Shown: piece after piece, positions 16,457-25,500 of the stretch
How the letters are laid out: every line of letters starts with the position of its first letter
Numbering within the stretch: the first letter of the stretch is position 1
Assembly: GCA_900551235.1 (NCBI GenBank)
Contig: URUU01000015.1
Span: forward strand, 1 to 42,163
Source: an uncultured Lachnospiraceae bacterium
Lineage (GTDB): Bacteria; Bacillota; Clostridia; Lachnospirales; Lachnospiraceae
DNA: 42,163 nucleotides
Direction of reading: 5' to 3'
Translations under genes and position numbers: made by a program
The notes under the pieces: generated by a model
Databases searched by the model: none
Told to the model about the DNA's origin: nothing
The model's input: the letters and a program-made list of their open reading frames with translations, nothing else

Positions 16457-17386
16457 TTATTTTGCCCGCTCAAGAGCACCGCTGATATCTGCGATCATCG
16501 CCTCAACGGCAGCTCTGGATGCCTCGGCGAAATGTTCCTCACCGTATTTTGCGTACTGTTCCTGTTTGTAGGCAGCAATGATTCCTCTGGATGAGTTTAC
16601 GATCGCACCAAGTCCGTCCTCATTGAAGAAGTGTACCAGATCTGCACCTTTTCCGCCCTGTGCACCGTATCCCGGTACCAGGATAAAAGACTTCGGCATG
16701 ATCTTACGCAGTACTTTTCCCTGCTCCGGGTAAGTTGCCCCGACAACGGCTCCGATGTAGCTGTAATCATCGCCCATGCACTCTTCGCCCCATTTTGCAA
16801 CCTGTTCCCCAACCAGCTCATAAAGCGGGCGGCCATCGATCAGACGATCCTGGAACTCACCGCTCGACGGGTTGGAAGTCTTAACAAGGATGAACAGACC
16901 CTTTTTCTCCTCTTTGCAGACGTCTGCAAACGGTTTTACCCCGTCCGTTCCAAGATATGGATTGACCGTAACAAAGTCTTCGTCAAATCCTGCAAAGCTG
17001 TTGCTGCCGACTTTGACTTTCCCCAGATGTCCGACCGCATAAGCTGCTGATGTAGATCCGATATCGCCTCTCTTGATATCACCGATCACAACAAGATCTT
17101 TGGATTTGCAGTAGTCTACGGTCTTTTTAAATGCCACAAGACCTGGAATACCGAACTGCTCGTACATGGCGATCTGCGGTTTGACTGCCGGGATCAGGTC
17201 GTACACCTGGTCTACGATCTCTTTATTATACTGCCAGATGGCTTCTGCTGCTCCTTCAAGTGTCTCGCCGTGTTCTTCAAAAGCACGTTTCTGGATATGG
17301 GATGGTACATAGGAAAGCATCGGATCGAGTCCTACCACGATCGGTGCCTGTGTTTTCCGGATCTTCCGGATCAATTTCTGAATCAT
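16457..17386 (-). CDS. pyrF: Orotidine 5'-phosphate decarboxylase, type 2
   Basis: Final UMP-forming step. The 309-residue protein has VVGLDPMLSYVP near the N-terminus, AVKPQIAMYEQFG, and the catalytic DIKRGDIGSTSAAYA with its Asp-x-Lys-x-x-x-Asp array (about 97-111). The C-terminal ILVPGYGAQGGKG and NSSRGI motifs bind the phosphate. Length matches the longer type 2 family (TIGR02127-like) rather than the 230-residue E. coli type. GAGAGGA precedes the ATG. It lies 20 nt after pyrC. Confidence 0.94.
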   Translation of the reverse strand: MIQKLIRKIRKTQAPIVVGLDPMLSYVPSHIQKRAFEEHGETLEGAAEAIWQYNKEIVDQVYDLIPAVKPQIAMYEQFGIPGLVAFKKTVDYCKSKDLVVIGDIKRGDIGSTSAAYAVGHLGKVKVGSNSFAGFDEDFVTVNPYLGTDGVKPFADVCKEEKKGLFILVKTSNPSSGEFQDRLIDGRPLYELVGEQVAKWGEECMGDDYSYIGAVVGATYPEQGKVLRKIMPKSFILVPGYGAQGGKGADLVHFFNEDGLGAIVNSSRGIIAAYKQEQYAKYGEEHFAEASRAAVEAMIADISGALERAK

Positions 17387-17406
17387 AATCTTATCCTCTC
17401 TTCTGC

Positions 17407-18684
17407 TTATTTATCTTTGTAAACCACTTTTCCGTCGCAGATCGTCACTTTCACTTTGCCTCGTACGGTTCTGCCGTGGAACGGTGTGTTGCGTCCTTTG
17501 GATGCAAAGGTATTTTTGTCGATCACATACTCTTCGTTCGGATCAATGATGACCACATCGGCGATCTTGCCTTCTGCAAGGGAACCTTTGTCCAGACCTA
17601 AGATCTTTGCCGGATTGCAGCTCATCTTTTCTGCCATCTGCATCGGTGTGAGGTACTCTTTCTCTACCAGCTCGCTGATCGTAAGCGGAACGGCTGTCTC
17701 AAGTCCGACAATGCCAAACGGTGCCGCCGTAAAGGAGCGTCTCTTTTCCTCATCACTGTGCGGTGCATGGTCGGTCGCGATTACATCCATGATGTCATCA
17801 CGCAGACCGCGTTTTAATGCATCAACATCCTTTTTGGTACGCAGCGGCGGATTCATTTTATAGTTTGCATCGCCGGCATCGACATCCTGGGATGTCAGCG
17901 TAAAGTGATGCGGGCATACTTCAGCAGTCACACTTATCCCGTGTTTCTTTGCCTGTTTGACAATCTCCACACTTCCGTAAGTGGAGCAGTGGCACAGATG
18001 CAGATGTGCTCCTGTCTCTCCTGCCAGCATCACATCACGCACTGCGATAATATCCTCTACTGCATTGCTGATACCGCGAAGTCCCTGCTTGCGGATGTAT
18101 TCATCGTCATTTGCCACACCTCCGTCCATCAGGTCGATGTCCTCGCAGTGTGCCATAATCGGAATCCCGCACTCTGCCGCAACCTTCATTGCTTCTTTGC
18201 AGAGCAGGGAATCCATAACCGATTTGCCGTCCTCACTGATTGCCGGGCAGCCTTCTGCCACCATGGACTCAATATCAGAAAGTTCCTTTCCTTTCTGTCC
18301 TTTTGTAATCGCTCCTGCCTGCAGTACATGGATCGGTGCGTTCATCTTTGCTTTGTTGTGTACATAGCGGATATTCAGTCTGTCATCCGTCACCGGCTTT
18401 GTATTTGGCATCGCCAGTACCGTTGTAAATCCACCGTGTGCTGCTGCCATCGCTCCCGTCTCAACAGTCTCCTTATAAGTCTGACCTGGATCTCTCAGGT
18501 GTACATGCAGGTCGATCAGTCCCGGCATGACATAACAGCCGGCTGCATCGATTACTTCGTCTGCCTTTTCTTTTATTTCCTGTTCTACTTTTACAATCTT
18601 ATCCTCCTCGATCAGGATATCATACCGGCCATCTTTTCTGGTGTCCGGATCAATCACTCTGCCGTTTTTAATCAGTATACTCAT
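17407..18684 (-). CDS. pyrC: Dihydroorotase
   Basis: Zinc amidohydrolase that closes carbamoyl-aspartate to dihydroorotate. The 425-residue protein has the metal-binding DLHVHLRDPG (about 59-68), ATVLAMPNT-like FTTVLAMPNTKPV, the HCED motif, HLCHCST, and ATDHAPHSDEEK with the catalytic Asp. The start is set at the ATG at 18684 (MSILIKNGRVIDPDTRKDG), with AAAGGA upstream; 19 extra in-frame codons upstream look non-coding. It is the first gene of the pyr transcript, with a promoter at 18789-18817. Confidence 0.95.
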   Translation of the reverse strand: MSILIKNGRVIDPDTRKDGRYDILIEEDKIVKVEQEIKEKADEVIDAAGCYVMPGLIDLHVHLRDPGQTYKETVETGAMAAAHGGFTTVLAMPNTKPVTDDRLNIRYVHNKAKMNAPIHVLQAGAITKGQKGKELSDIESMVAEGCPAISEDGKSVMDSLLCKEAMKVAAECGIPIMAHCEDIDLMDGGVANDDEYIRKQGLRGISNAVEDIIAVRDVMLAGETGAHLHLCHCSTYGSVEIVKQAKKHGISVTAEVCPHHFTLTSQDVDAGDANYKMNPPLRTKKDVDALKRGLRDDIMDVIATDHAPHSDEEKRRSFTAAPFGIVGLETAVPLTISELVEKEYLTPMQMAEKMSCNPAKILGLDKGSLAEGKIADVVIIDPNEEYVIDKNTFASKGRNTPFHGRTVRGKVKVTICDGKVVYKDK

Positions 18685-18788
18685 CTTTCGGATTCCTTTC
18701 TGTAAAATATCCCAAGGCATGCCATGCACACCTGTCTGCAATGATTCTGCATCTTACACACTGCAGAACCGTTACTTCACTTCTATTT

Positions 18789-18817
18789 ATTCTACCATAC
18801 CATAAGAAATGCCGCAA
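18789..18817 (-). promoter_or_regulatory. Promoter of the pyr operon
   Basis: On the minus strand, TTGCGG (18812-18817) and TAGAAT (18789-18794) are separated by 17 nt. The leader of about 100 nt holds one hairpin pairing TTCTGCA with TGCAGAA, without a T-run. I see no PyrR-type anti-terminator/terminator pair. Confidence 0.55.
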
Positions 18818-18862
18818 ACCTTTTTTCAGGAACCTTTCCAGGAGATGCAAAAAAGCACAACC

Positions 18863-18891
18863 TTGATTTTTGCAGACTCTGATGCTATGAT
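18863..18891 (+). promoter_or_regulatory. Promoter of the radical SAM gene
   Basis: TTGATT (18863-18868) and TATGAT (18886-18891) lie 17 nt apart, 29 nt before the start codon. It is divergent from the pyr promoter. Confidence 0.6.
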
Positions 18892-18920
18892 AAGGTAGAT
18901 TTCAGTTGGAGGTATCTTTT

Positions 18921-19862
18921 ATGCATATTACACTGCCTGATTTCGGTGGAAAGCCGTACCGTTCGCTGGATTACCACCTGCGAAGCCGCTACGGCGAAAA
19001 AATTTACAAAGTCTCTCTGGATGGCGGCATGACCTGTCCAAACCGTGACGGCACACTCGGAACCCATGGCTGTATTTTCTGCAGTGAGGGCGGCAGCGGT
19101 GATTTTGCCGGCGACCGGACGCATCCGGTCACGCAGCAGATTGAAGAGCAGAAAGTCCGCCTTTCCTCGAAATTCCCGGCAACACATTTTATCGCCTATT
19201 TTCAGGCATATACCAATACTTACGCTCCGCTTTCGTATCTTGAGCGTATTTTTACAGAGGCTATTGAACATAAAGATATTGTCGGACTGTCTATTGGCAC
19301 AAGGCCCGACTGTCTGCCGGACGATACGCTTGATCTGCTCTCCGAGCTGAACAGAAAGAAACCTGTCACGATAGAACTTGGCCTGCAGACGATCCACGAA
19401 CGCACGGCTGCTTTTATCCGCAGAGGTTATCCACTTTCCTGCTTTGAGGACGCACTTTCAAAACTTCAGGCACGGAGAATAGAGACCGTCGTACACACCA
19501 TTCTCGGTCTTCCGGGTGAAAGCATGGAGGATATTCTTGAAACCATGCGGTATTTGAATGTACATCATATTGACGGCATCAAGCTTCAGCTGCTTCACGT
19601 ACTGAAACATACCGATCTGGCAGATTATTATGGGCAGACCGGATTTCATATTTTCTCTGAGGACGAATATGTTTCCCTTGTGATCCGCTGTCTGGAAGTG
19701 CTTTCACCGGATATCACGATCCACCGCCTGACCGGGGACGGACCAAGTGACCTGCTGATCGCACCGCTCTGGAGTCTGAAAAAGCGCAGTGTTCTCAATC
19801 ACATTCATCACGAACTGAAGGTTCAAGGTACCTGGCAGGGACGGCTTTTCTCTGAACCATAA
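18921..19862 (+). CDS. YhcC/YtqA-family radical SAM protein
   Basis: Iron-sulfur SAM enzyme of the TIGR01212 group (E. coli YhcC, B. subtilis YtqA), whose physiological reaction is not firmly established. The 313-residue protein has the divergent cluster motif with Cys39, Cys51 and Cys54 (CPNRDGTLGTHGCIFC). The family-typical N-terminal block LDYHLRSRYGEKIYKVSLD comes just before it, and GLSIGTRPDCLPD and the ELGLQTIHERT segment follow. GGAGG precedes the ATG at 18921. A DUF4364 gene follows after 32 nt. Confidence 0.88.
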   Translation: MHITLPDFGGKPYRSLDYHLRSRYGEKIYKVSLDGGMTCPNRDGTLGTHGCIFCSEGGSGDFAGDRTHPVTQQIEEQKVRLSSKFPATHFIAYFQAYTNTYAPLSYLERIFTEAIEHKDIVGLSIGTRPDCLPDDTLDLLSELNRKKPVTIELGLQTIHERTAAFIRRGYPLSCFEDALSKLQARRIETVVHTILGLPGESMEDILETMRYLNVHHIDGIKLQLLHVLKHTDLADYYGQTGFHIFSEDEYVSLVIRCLEVLSPDITIHRLTGDGPSDLLIAPLWSLKKRSVLNHIHHELKVQGTWQGRLFSEP

Positions 19863-19894
19863 ACACACAATTCCAAAACACAGGGAGGTATTTT

Positions 19895-20410
19895 ATGGCT
19901 GAACCATTTACGCTTTACAAATTAATCATCTTATATATGCTCGACCGTGTAGATTTTCCGCTTACCAACAGTCAGATTTCCAGTTTTCTGCTTGACCGCG
20001 GCTATACGAACTATTTCACGCTGCAGCAGGCTTTTTCTGAGCTGGAGGAGGCCAGTCTGATCCATTCACAGCCCATCCGCAACACTACACAGTTCCAGTT
20101 GACAAAAAGCGGGCGTGAGACACTGGGGTATTTCTGTGACCGCATCCCAAACGCAATCCAGGAAGAAGCCGACCAGTATCTTCAGGAACACAAAATTGAA
20201 CTGCGAAATGAAGTTTCCGTTACCGCAGATTATTACCGTACCACAGCAAAAGAATACGCCGTACACTGTGTCATAAAAGAAAAAGAGTCCGATCTGATCG
20301 ACCTGACTCTTACAGTTCCGGACAAAAAACAGGCAGAAGCCATGTGCAAAACCTGGAAGAACAAATGTGAAGTTGTCTACCAGTTTCTGATGACTCAGCT
20401 TCTGTCCTGA
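19895..20410 (+). CDS. DUF4364-family winged-helix-like protein
   Basis: A 171-residue protein of the DUF4364 type common in Clostridia. The N-terminal half (about 1-75) reads as a winged helix: TLYKLIILYMLDRVDFPLT, then ISSFLLDRGYTNYFTLQQAF and LTKSGRETL. The C-terminal half is a mixed alpha/beta segment of unknown role. A DNA-binding role is inferred from the fold pattern only. GGGAGG precedes the ATG. It is convergent with rarA, and the 23-nt gap holds no obvious terminator. Confidence 0.8.
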   Translation: MAEPFTLYKLIILYMLDRVDFPLTNSQISSFLLDRGYTNYFTLQQAFSELEEASLIHSQPIRNTTQFQLTKSGRETLGYFCDRIPNAIQEEADQYLQEHKIELRNEVSVTADYYRTTAKEYAVHCVIKEKESDLIDLTLTVPDKKQAEAMCKTWKNKCEVVYQFLMTQLLS

Positions 20411-20433
20411 TTTTACTATGTTTTTCATTAAAG

Positions 20434-21750
20434 TCATTCCTCATGCAGCCAATCCAGATGACGTCTGATCTGCTGTTCATAACCACTGTCACTTGGTTCA
20501 TAGAATTTCACATCGCCAAGTTCATACGGCAGATAACGCTGCTTCGAGAAATGTTTCGGGAAATCATGTGCATACTCATAGCCAATGCCCCTTCCAAGCT
20601 TCCCTGCCCCACCGTAATGTGCATCCTGCAGATACGGCGGCACGGAGGCTTTTTTATTTTTCACCGATTCCATTGCGGAAAAGATCGCATTGGTCGCGGC
20701 ATTGCTTTTCGGTGCACATGCCACATAAGTCGCTGCCTGAGAAAGGATCAGCTGTGACTCCGGCATGCCGACACGCTCGACTGCCTGTGCTGCTGCAACT
20801 GCCACCTGAAGTGCCTGCGGATCAGCATTCCCGACATCTTCAGATGCACAGATCATGATCCTCCTGGCAATAAAAGTCACACTTTCTCCGGCATAGAGCA
20901 TTCTTGCCAGATAGTAGACTGCCGCATCCGGATCGGATCCCCGCATGCTCTTGATAAAGGCTGAGATCGTGTCGTAGTGGTTATCTCCCGCCTTATCATA
21001 GCGGATCACACGTTTCTGGATACATTCTGATGCCACATCGATCGTAAAATGGATTTTCCCATCTGCCAGGCGCTCCGTTGTCAGTACACCAAGTTCTACC
21101 GCATTGAGTGCTGACCTTGCATCGCCGTCTGCCGCTTCTGCCAGAAAATCTGCTGCTTCCTCATCCATGCAGACATCATATGCTCCCATGCCGCGTTCAC
21201 TATCTGTGACAGCACGCAGGATCAGCTTCCTGATATCCTCTTTCTCAAGCGGTTTCAGTTCAAAAACTTTGGATCTGGAAAGCAAAGCACCGTTTACTTC
21301 AAAATAAGGATTCTCCGTCGTTGCCCCGATCAGCACCAGCGTCCCGTCCTCAACAAACGGCAGCAGATAATCCTGCTGCCCTTTATTAAAGCGATGGATC
21401 TCATCCACAAACAGAATCGTCCGTTTGCCGTACATCCCCATACGCTGTTTTGCCCCGGCGACTACCTCTTCCATATCTTTTTTGCCTGCTGCCGTGGCAT
21501 TGATCTGTATAAAGTCAGCACTTGTAGTACCTGCGATCACTTTTGCGATCGTGGTCTTTCCGCTTCCCGGCGGTCCGTAAAAAATAACGGAACTGAGTTT
21601 ATCTGCTTTGATCGCACGGTAAAGCAGTTTATCCTTTGCCAGAATATGCTGCTGCCCGACAATCTCATCCAGTGTCCTTGGGCGGATCCTGGAAGCAAGC
21701 GGTGCTTCGCTTTCCATTTTTGTTTCTCTCATATAATCAAATAAATCCAA
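20434..21750 (-). CDS. rarA: Replication-associated recombination protein A (AAA+ ATPase)
   Basis: Clamp-loader-like AAA+ ATPase (RarA/MgsA/WRNIP1) acting at stalled replication forks. The 438-residue protein has RIRPRTLDEIVGQQHIL, Walker A GPPGSGKTT, Walker B ILFVDEIHRF, sensor motif GATTENPYFEVN, SRSKVFEL, and the C-terminal MgsA domain with RRIMICASEDVGNADPQAL. I place the start at the TTG at 21750, which gives the family-typical N-terminus (M)DLFDYM and has AGGAGG 7 nt upstream. The longer form from 21807 adds a basic stretch without family support. Confidence 0.92.
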   Translation of the reverse strand: MDLFDYMRETKMESEAPLASRIRPRTLDEIVGQQHILAKDKLLYRAIKADKLSSVIFYGPPGSGKTTIAKVIAGTTSADFIQINATAAGKKDMEEVVAGAKQRMGMYGKRTILFVDEIHRFNKGQQDYLLPFVEDGTLVLIGATTENPYFEVNGALLSRSKVFELKPLEKEDIRKLILRAVTDSERGMGAYDVCMDEEAADFLAEAADGDARSALNAVELGVLTTERLADGKIHFTIDVASECIQKRVIRYDKAGDNHYDTISAFIKSMRGSDPDAAVYYLARMLYAGESVTFIARRIMICASEDVGNADPQALQVAVAAAQAVERVGMPESQLILSQAATYVACAPKSNAATNAIFSAMESVKNKKASVPPYLQDAHYGGAGKLGRGIGYEYAHDFPKHFSKQRYLPYELGDVKFYEPSDSGYEQQIRRHLDWLHEE

Positions 21751-21834
21751 AGTTCTTCCTCCTCTCCTGTGTCTTCTTTTCCATCTAAAAGATGCCATAC
21801 GAATCATTCTGTTACCAAACAGTTCCGCATCCTC

Positions 21835-22527
21835 TCAATCAAGTACAAGTTTATCTACTGTCACAAATTCATACCCCTGCTCTTTTAACAGATCCACGAT
21901 CCGAAATGCTGCCTCCACCGAAGTTTCATAGCGGTCATGCAGCAGAATAACGGCATTTTCTTTTGCCTCCGACATCACTTTTTCTACGATCCGGTCTGCA
22001 TTTTCGGTTTTCCAGTCCAGCGGATCGATCGTCCACAGCACTGGGAACATCTCAAAACCACACTCCAGATTTTTATTCCACGCTCCAAACGGCGGCCTGA
22101 TATATTCCGTATCATATCCAACGATACTTTTCACCAGTTCGCTTGTTTTTGTAATCTCTGCACATGCCTGTTCATCTGACATTTTTGTGATATCTGCATG
22201 TGACCAGGTATGATTTCCGATCAGATGACCATCTTCTGCCATCTGCCGGATCAGTTCCTCATTTCCTTCGATATTTTCTCCGATCAGAAAAAACGTTGCC
22301 TTTACTCCCCGTTTCCACAAACCGTCAAGCAGCTTTTTCGTATAGACCGGATGCGGGCCATCATCAAATGTCAGGGCGATTTTAGGCGGAATATCCGCGG
22401 ATGCCGGAAGTATTTTCCCACACCAGCGGATATATTCCACACTGCCAATACCGATTCCGGCAAACAGCACAAACAGATAGATTTGAAAAAGCAGGTTTTT
22501 CCAGTTTTTATATAAAAATCCTCTCAC
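21835..22527 (-). CDS. Membrane-anchored polysaccharide deacetylase (NodB domain)
   Basis: Predicted carbohydrate esterase 4 enzyme acting outside the membrane, probably removing acetyl groups from peptidoglycan or another amino sugar polymer. The 230-residue protein has an N-terminal membrane helix (about 11-30), then the NodB motifs: TFDDGPHP with catalytic Asp and metal Asp, HTWSH with two metal His, RPPFGAWN, and LLHDRYE. All CE4 catalytic motifs look intact. The start is the GTG at 22527, with AAAGGG upstream. It lies 66 nt after the GH89 gene in the same direction and may share its transcript. Confidence 0.9.
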   Translation of the reverse strand: MRGFLYKNWKNLLFQIYLFVLFAGIGIGSVEYIRWCGKILPASADIPPKIALTFDDGPHPVYTKKLLDGLWKRGVKATFFLIGENIEGNEELIRQMAEDGHLIGNHTWSHADITKMSDEQACAEITKTSELVKSIVGYDTEYIRPPFGAWNKNLECGFEMFPVLWTIDPLDWKTENADRIVEKVMSEAKENAVILLHDRYETSVEAAFRIVDLLKEQGYEFVTVDKLVLD

Positions 22528-22593
22528 CGGAATTTCGCCCTTTCCATTTCTTCATGCTATCCTATGCCTGACGGAATCTTTCTATGACCTTTT

Positions 22594-25500
22594 TTACTTT
22601 ACCCTGCCTGCTGCAATACCGCCTTTTTTCAGCAGTCTGCTGTAAGCTTTCTTCTTGTTCTTTGGCACTTTTACGGTTACTTTTTTCGAGATTCCCCAAA
22701 ATGCCGCTTTTTCTACTTTCTTCAGTGATCTTACCTTTTTCAGGCTGATCTTCTTTAACTTCTTGTCGCCTTTAAAAGCATTCTTGCCGATGCTTTTCAG
22801 TTTGCTGCCGTTTACGGTCACTTTCGTCAGCTTCGTACAGTTTGCAAATGCATTTTTTCCGATCTTTGTCACATTGTTTCCGATGGTCAGAGAAGTCATC
22901 TTCTTATTTCCTTTGCAGGCATTTGCGGCAATACTGGTTACTTTGTAAATCCTGCCATTTGCCCTGATCGCTGCGGAAATCTTCACTGCCTTCTTTGTCT
23001 TACCTTTTGCAGTCATATTTTTCACTTCAACCGTATCGTTTCCGGTGATCGTATAGTTGAAAATTCCGGATGCATCTGTGATCACATCGCCGATCTTTGC
23101 GGCAGAACTGCTATTGTTCTGAGAGGCATTATTGCTATTATTCTGACTGTTATTATTCTGAACAGGCTTGTTGTCATCCGGCTTCTTCGCCGTCAGTCCT
23201 ACCATTGCTGCCTGATACTGGTCAAACGCTTCTTTGAGCTGCTTTGCCGTTGCGTTTTCGGATGCTTTTACGATTTCCGCTGCTTTCTTTGCCTCCTCCA
23301 GTTTGCTCCAGCTCTCTGCTGTGTACGTATCTTTTTCTTTTGCTTTTTCTGCTGCCTGCGCATCCAGATCAGTAATCTGAGAACGATATTTCTGAGGTAC
23401 TGCTTTCAGATTTTCGATTGCCTGCTTCAGACCTGCCTGTGCCCTGGCAACGTCCTTTTTCTTTGCCTTTGGATTTGCTGCCAGTTCTTCTGCTTTTCGG
23501 ATCAGCTCTTTGATCTCCTTATAATCTTCTGCCGGATAATCTGCTTCTTTGTATTCCGCTTTTGCCAAAGCTGCCTCATTATTTAAGTCGGTTTTTTCTT
23601 CTTCCTCCGCAAGGTCGGAAACGGTCAGACGTATCTCGGCTGCGGTACTGAAACATTTTCCAGCCTGATCACTGTCCGCATCTTTGACTGCAAATTTTAC
23701 GTATTTTGCTCTTACGATCTCTCCAAAATCTGCAAGCTTCCAGGAAGTGTCGGATGTCCAGGTTCCCTCTGCCACTTTAGTATAATCCTCACCATCCATG
23801 CTGACAGAAATCTCATAAGCCTTGACGATACCATTGACACCGCCGCCCTGTCTTGGCTGATAACGCAGACCGGTTAATTTTGCCACATCTTCCAGTTCAA
23901 ATATCAGATAATGTTTCTCATAGGAAGCCATGTCTTCTGCATTGTTATAATTTGTATGCCAAATGGTACTGCTGTCCCCATCCAGAACGTTTGCCGCTGC
24001 TGCTTTTTCAGAAACGGTTTCTTCTGAGCCTGCGGTTACAGTCACCTTTCCGGTGTAATCGTTTGTGGAGATCGATGCTGCTGTTCTCATACCATAATTT
24101 GCCAGGATATCTTCTCCAAGCTCTTTTAAATCTTTGCCGGATGCCGTTGTAGTATATTCTTTATGGTTTCTTACAAATGCCCACTCAAATGCAAACCAGT
24201 TGATGTTCTGCGTGCTCTCGCCTTTCAGTTCTGCCTTTTTCTGGTTGATCCACATCACCCAGCGCTGTTTATAGAAATCTTTGGTAAGTCCTGCCCACTG
24301 ACGGTTGGAGTAGTCTTTCAGACCGCCGCTTTCTGCCTGCGGATAAGATGCCCAGGTCGTTACCAGGGATTTTGCATTCAGTTCGTAGAGATCTTCTGTA
24401 AAATCATCGTCACCGTCTGCCAGTGCTTTCGCCTGCTCTACCCAGGTACCAAACAGAAATTCGGTTCTTGTTCCAAGTACTTCTTCCACTTTGTCGATCA
24501 GACTTAAGAACTGATCGGAAGCCTCTGTAAATTCTTCCAGATTACCGGCACGGTATGCACTTACCATCGCTGCATGGTACTTCTGGGAAGAATTGGAAAG
24601 TACCTGCTTGAGCACATCTGCCAGATCATAGAGATAAGCGTCACTGTTTTTTAAGGTATCATAATCCTCCATCAGCAGTTCTGCTGCATTTTCCAGCTCT
24701 TCCATATTATAACCGACCACTGCATTTCCCCAGGTGGAAGCTGCACCGATGCTCTCTGCCGGACGGGCATTGACATAAGATTCCGGTGCACCCTGACCAC
24801 GCATGTTCAGATCTGCTTTGTAAACGGTATTTTCGAGAATCTTCATCGCTTCACAGGCAGGTTCGCTCTCGGCTCCATAACGTCTTGTCACATAGTCTTT
24901 GAGCCACTGATCGGTGTTGATCTCAGTCAGAGGTTTTTTCGCATCGTCACACCATACGGTTTCAAATAATAAATCATAAAGTACCGGGTTATTCTGGGAA
25001 CCCTCCGGGGTGATGCCGATACCGGTCAGCATTTCACTGTTGTTTGCCGCATCGACCACGCCGCTGACAATATTGTCCATATGTCCGTGCAGTCCCATAC
25101 GTCCGCCGAAGTTATTCAGCATACAGTAAACCCACGGTGTCTTCTGGAATTCTTTACCGCCGGAATAACTGCTGTCATTCCAGTGCGTATCCTTCTCCGC
25201 ATAGAGATCCAGAACAAGTGCATGCTCTTTTCTTCCATTCAGACCGCTTATCAGTCCGGCGCTCGGATTGCCCTGCCATGCCTGGATCACCCAGACGGCA
25301 TCTTTATCATGTTCCAGCATGGAATTCAACACTTCTGAACTTACATCACTTGTGGACATATCGCCGGTATTTCCACCTTCGTGGAATGGATCTGTTGCAT
25401 AATAATGTGTTACATCTCCGTAGACGTTTTTCTGACACTCATAAAATAATTTCGCATATTTGTCGTATGCCGCTGTCGTGGTGCGCAGCATGTACGGACG

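Noticed and set aside
18685..18790. PyrR-type attenuator before pyrC
   Set aside because: Only one hairpin without a T-run is present. No PyrR-binding loop or competing terminator could be drawn.
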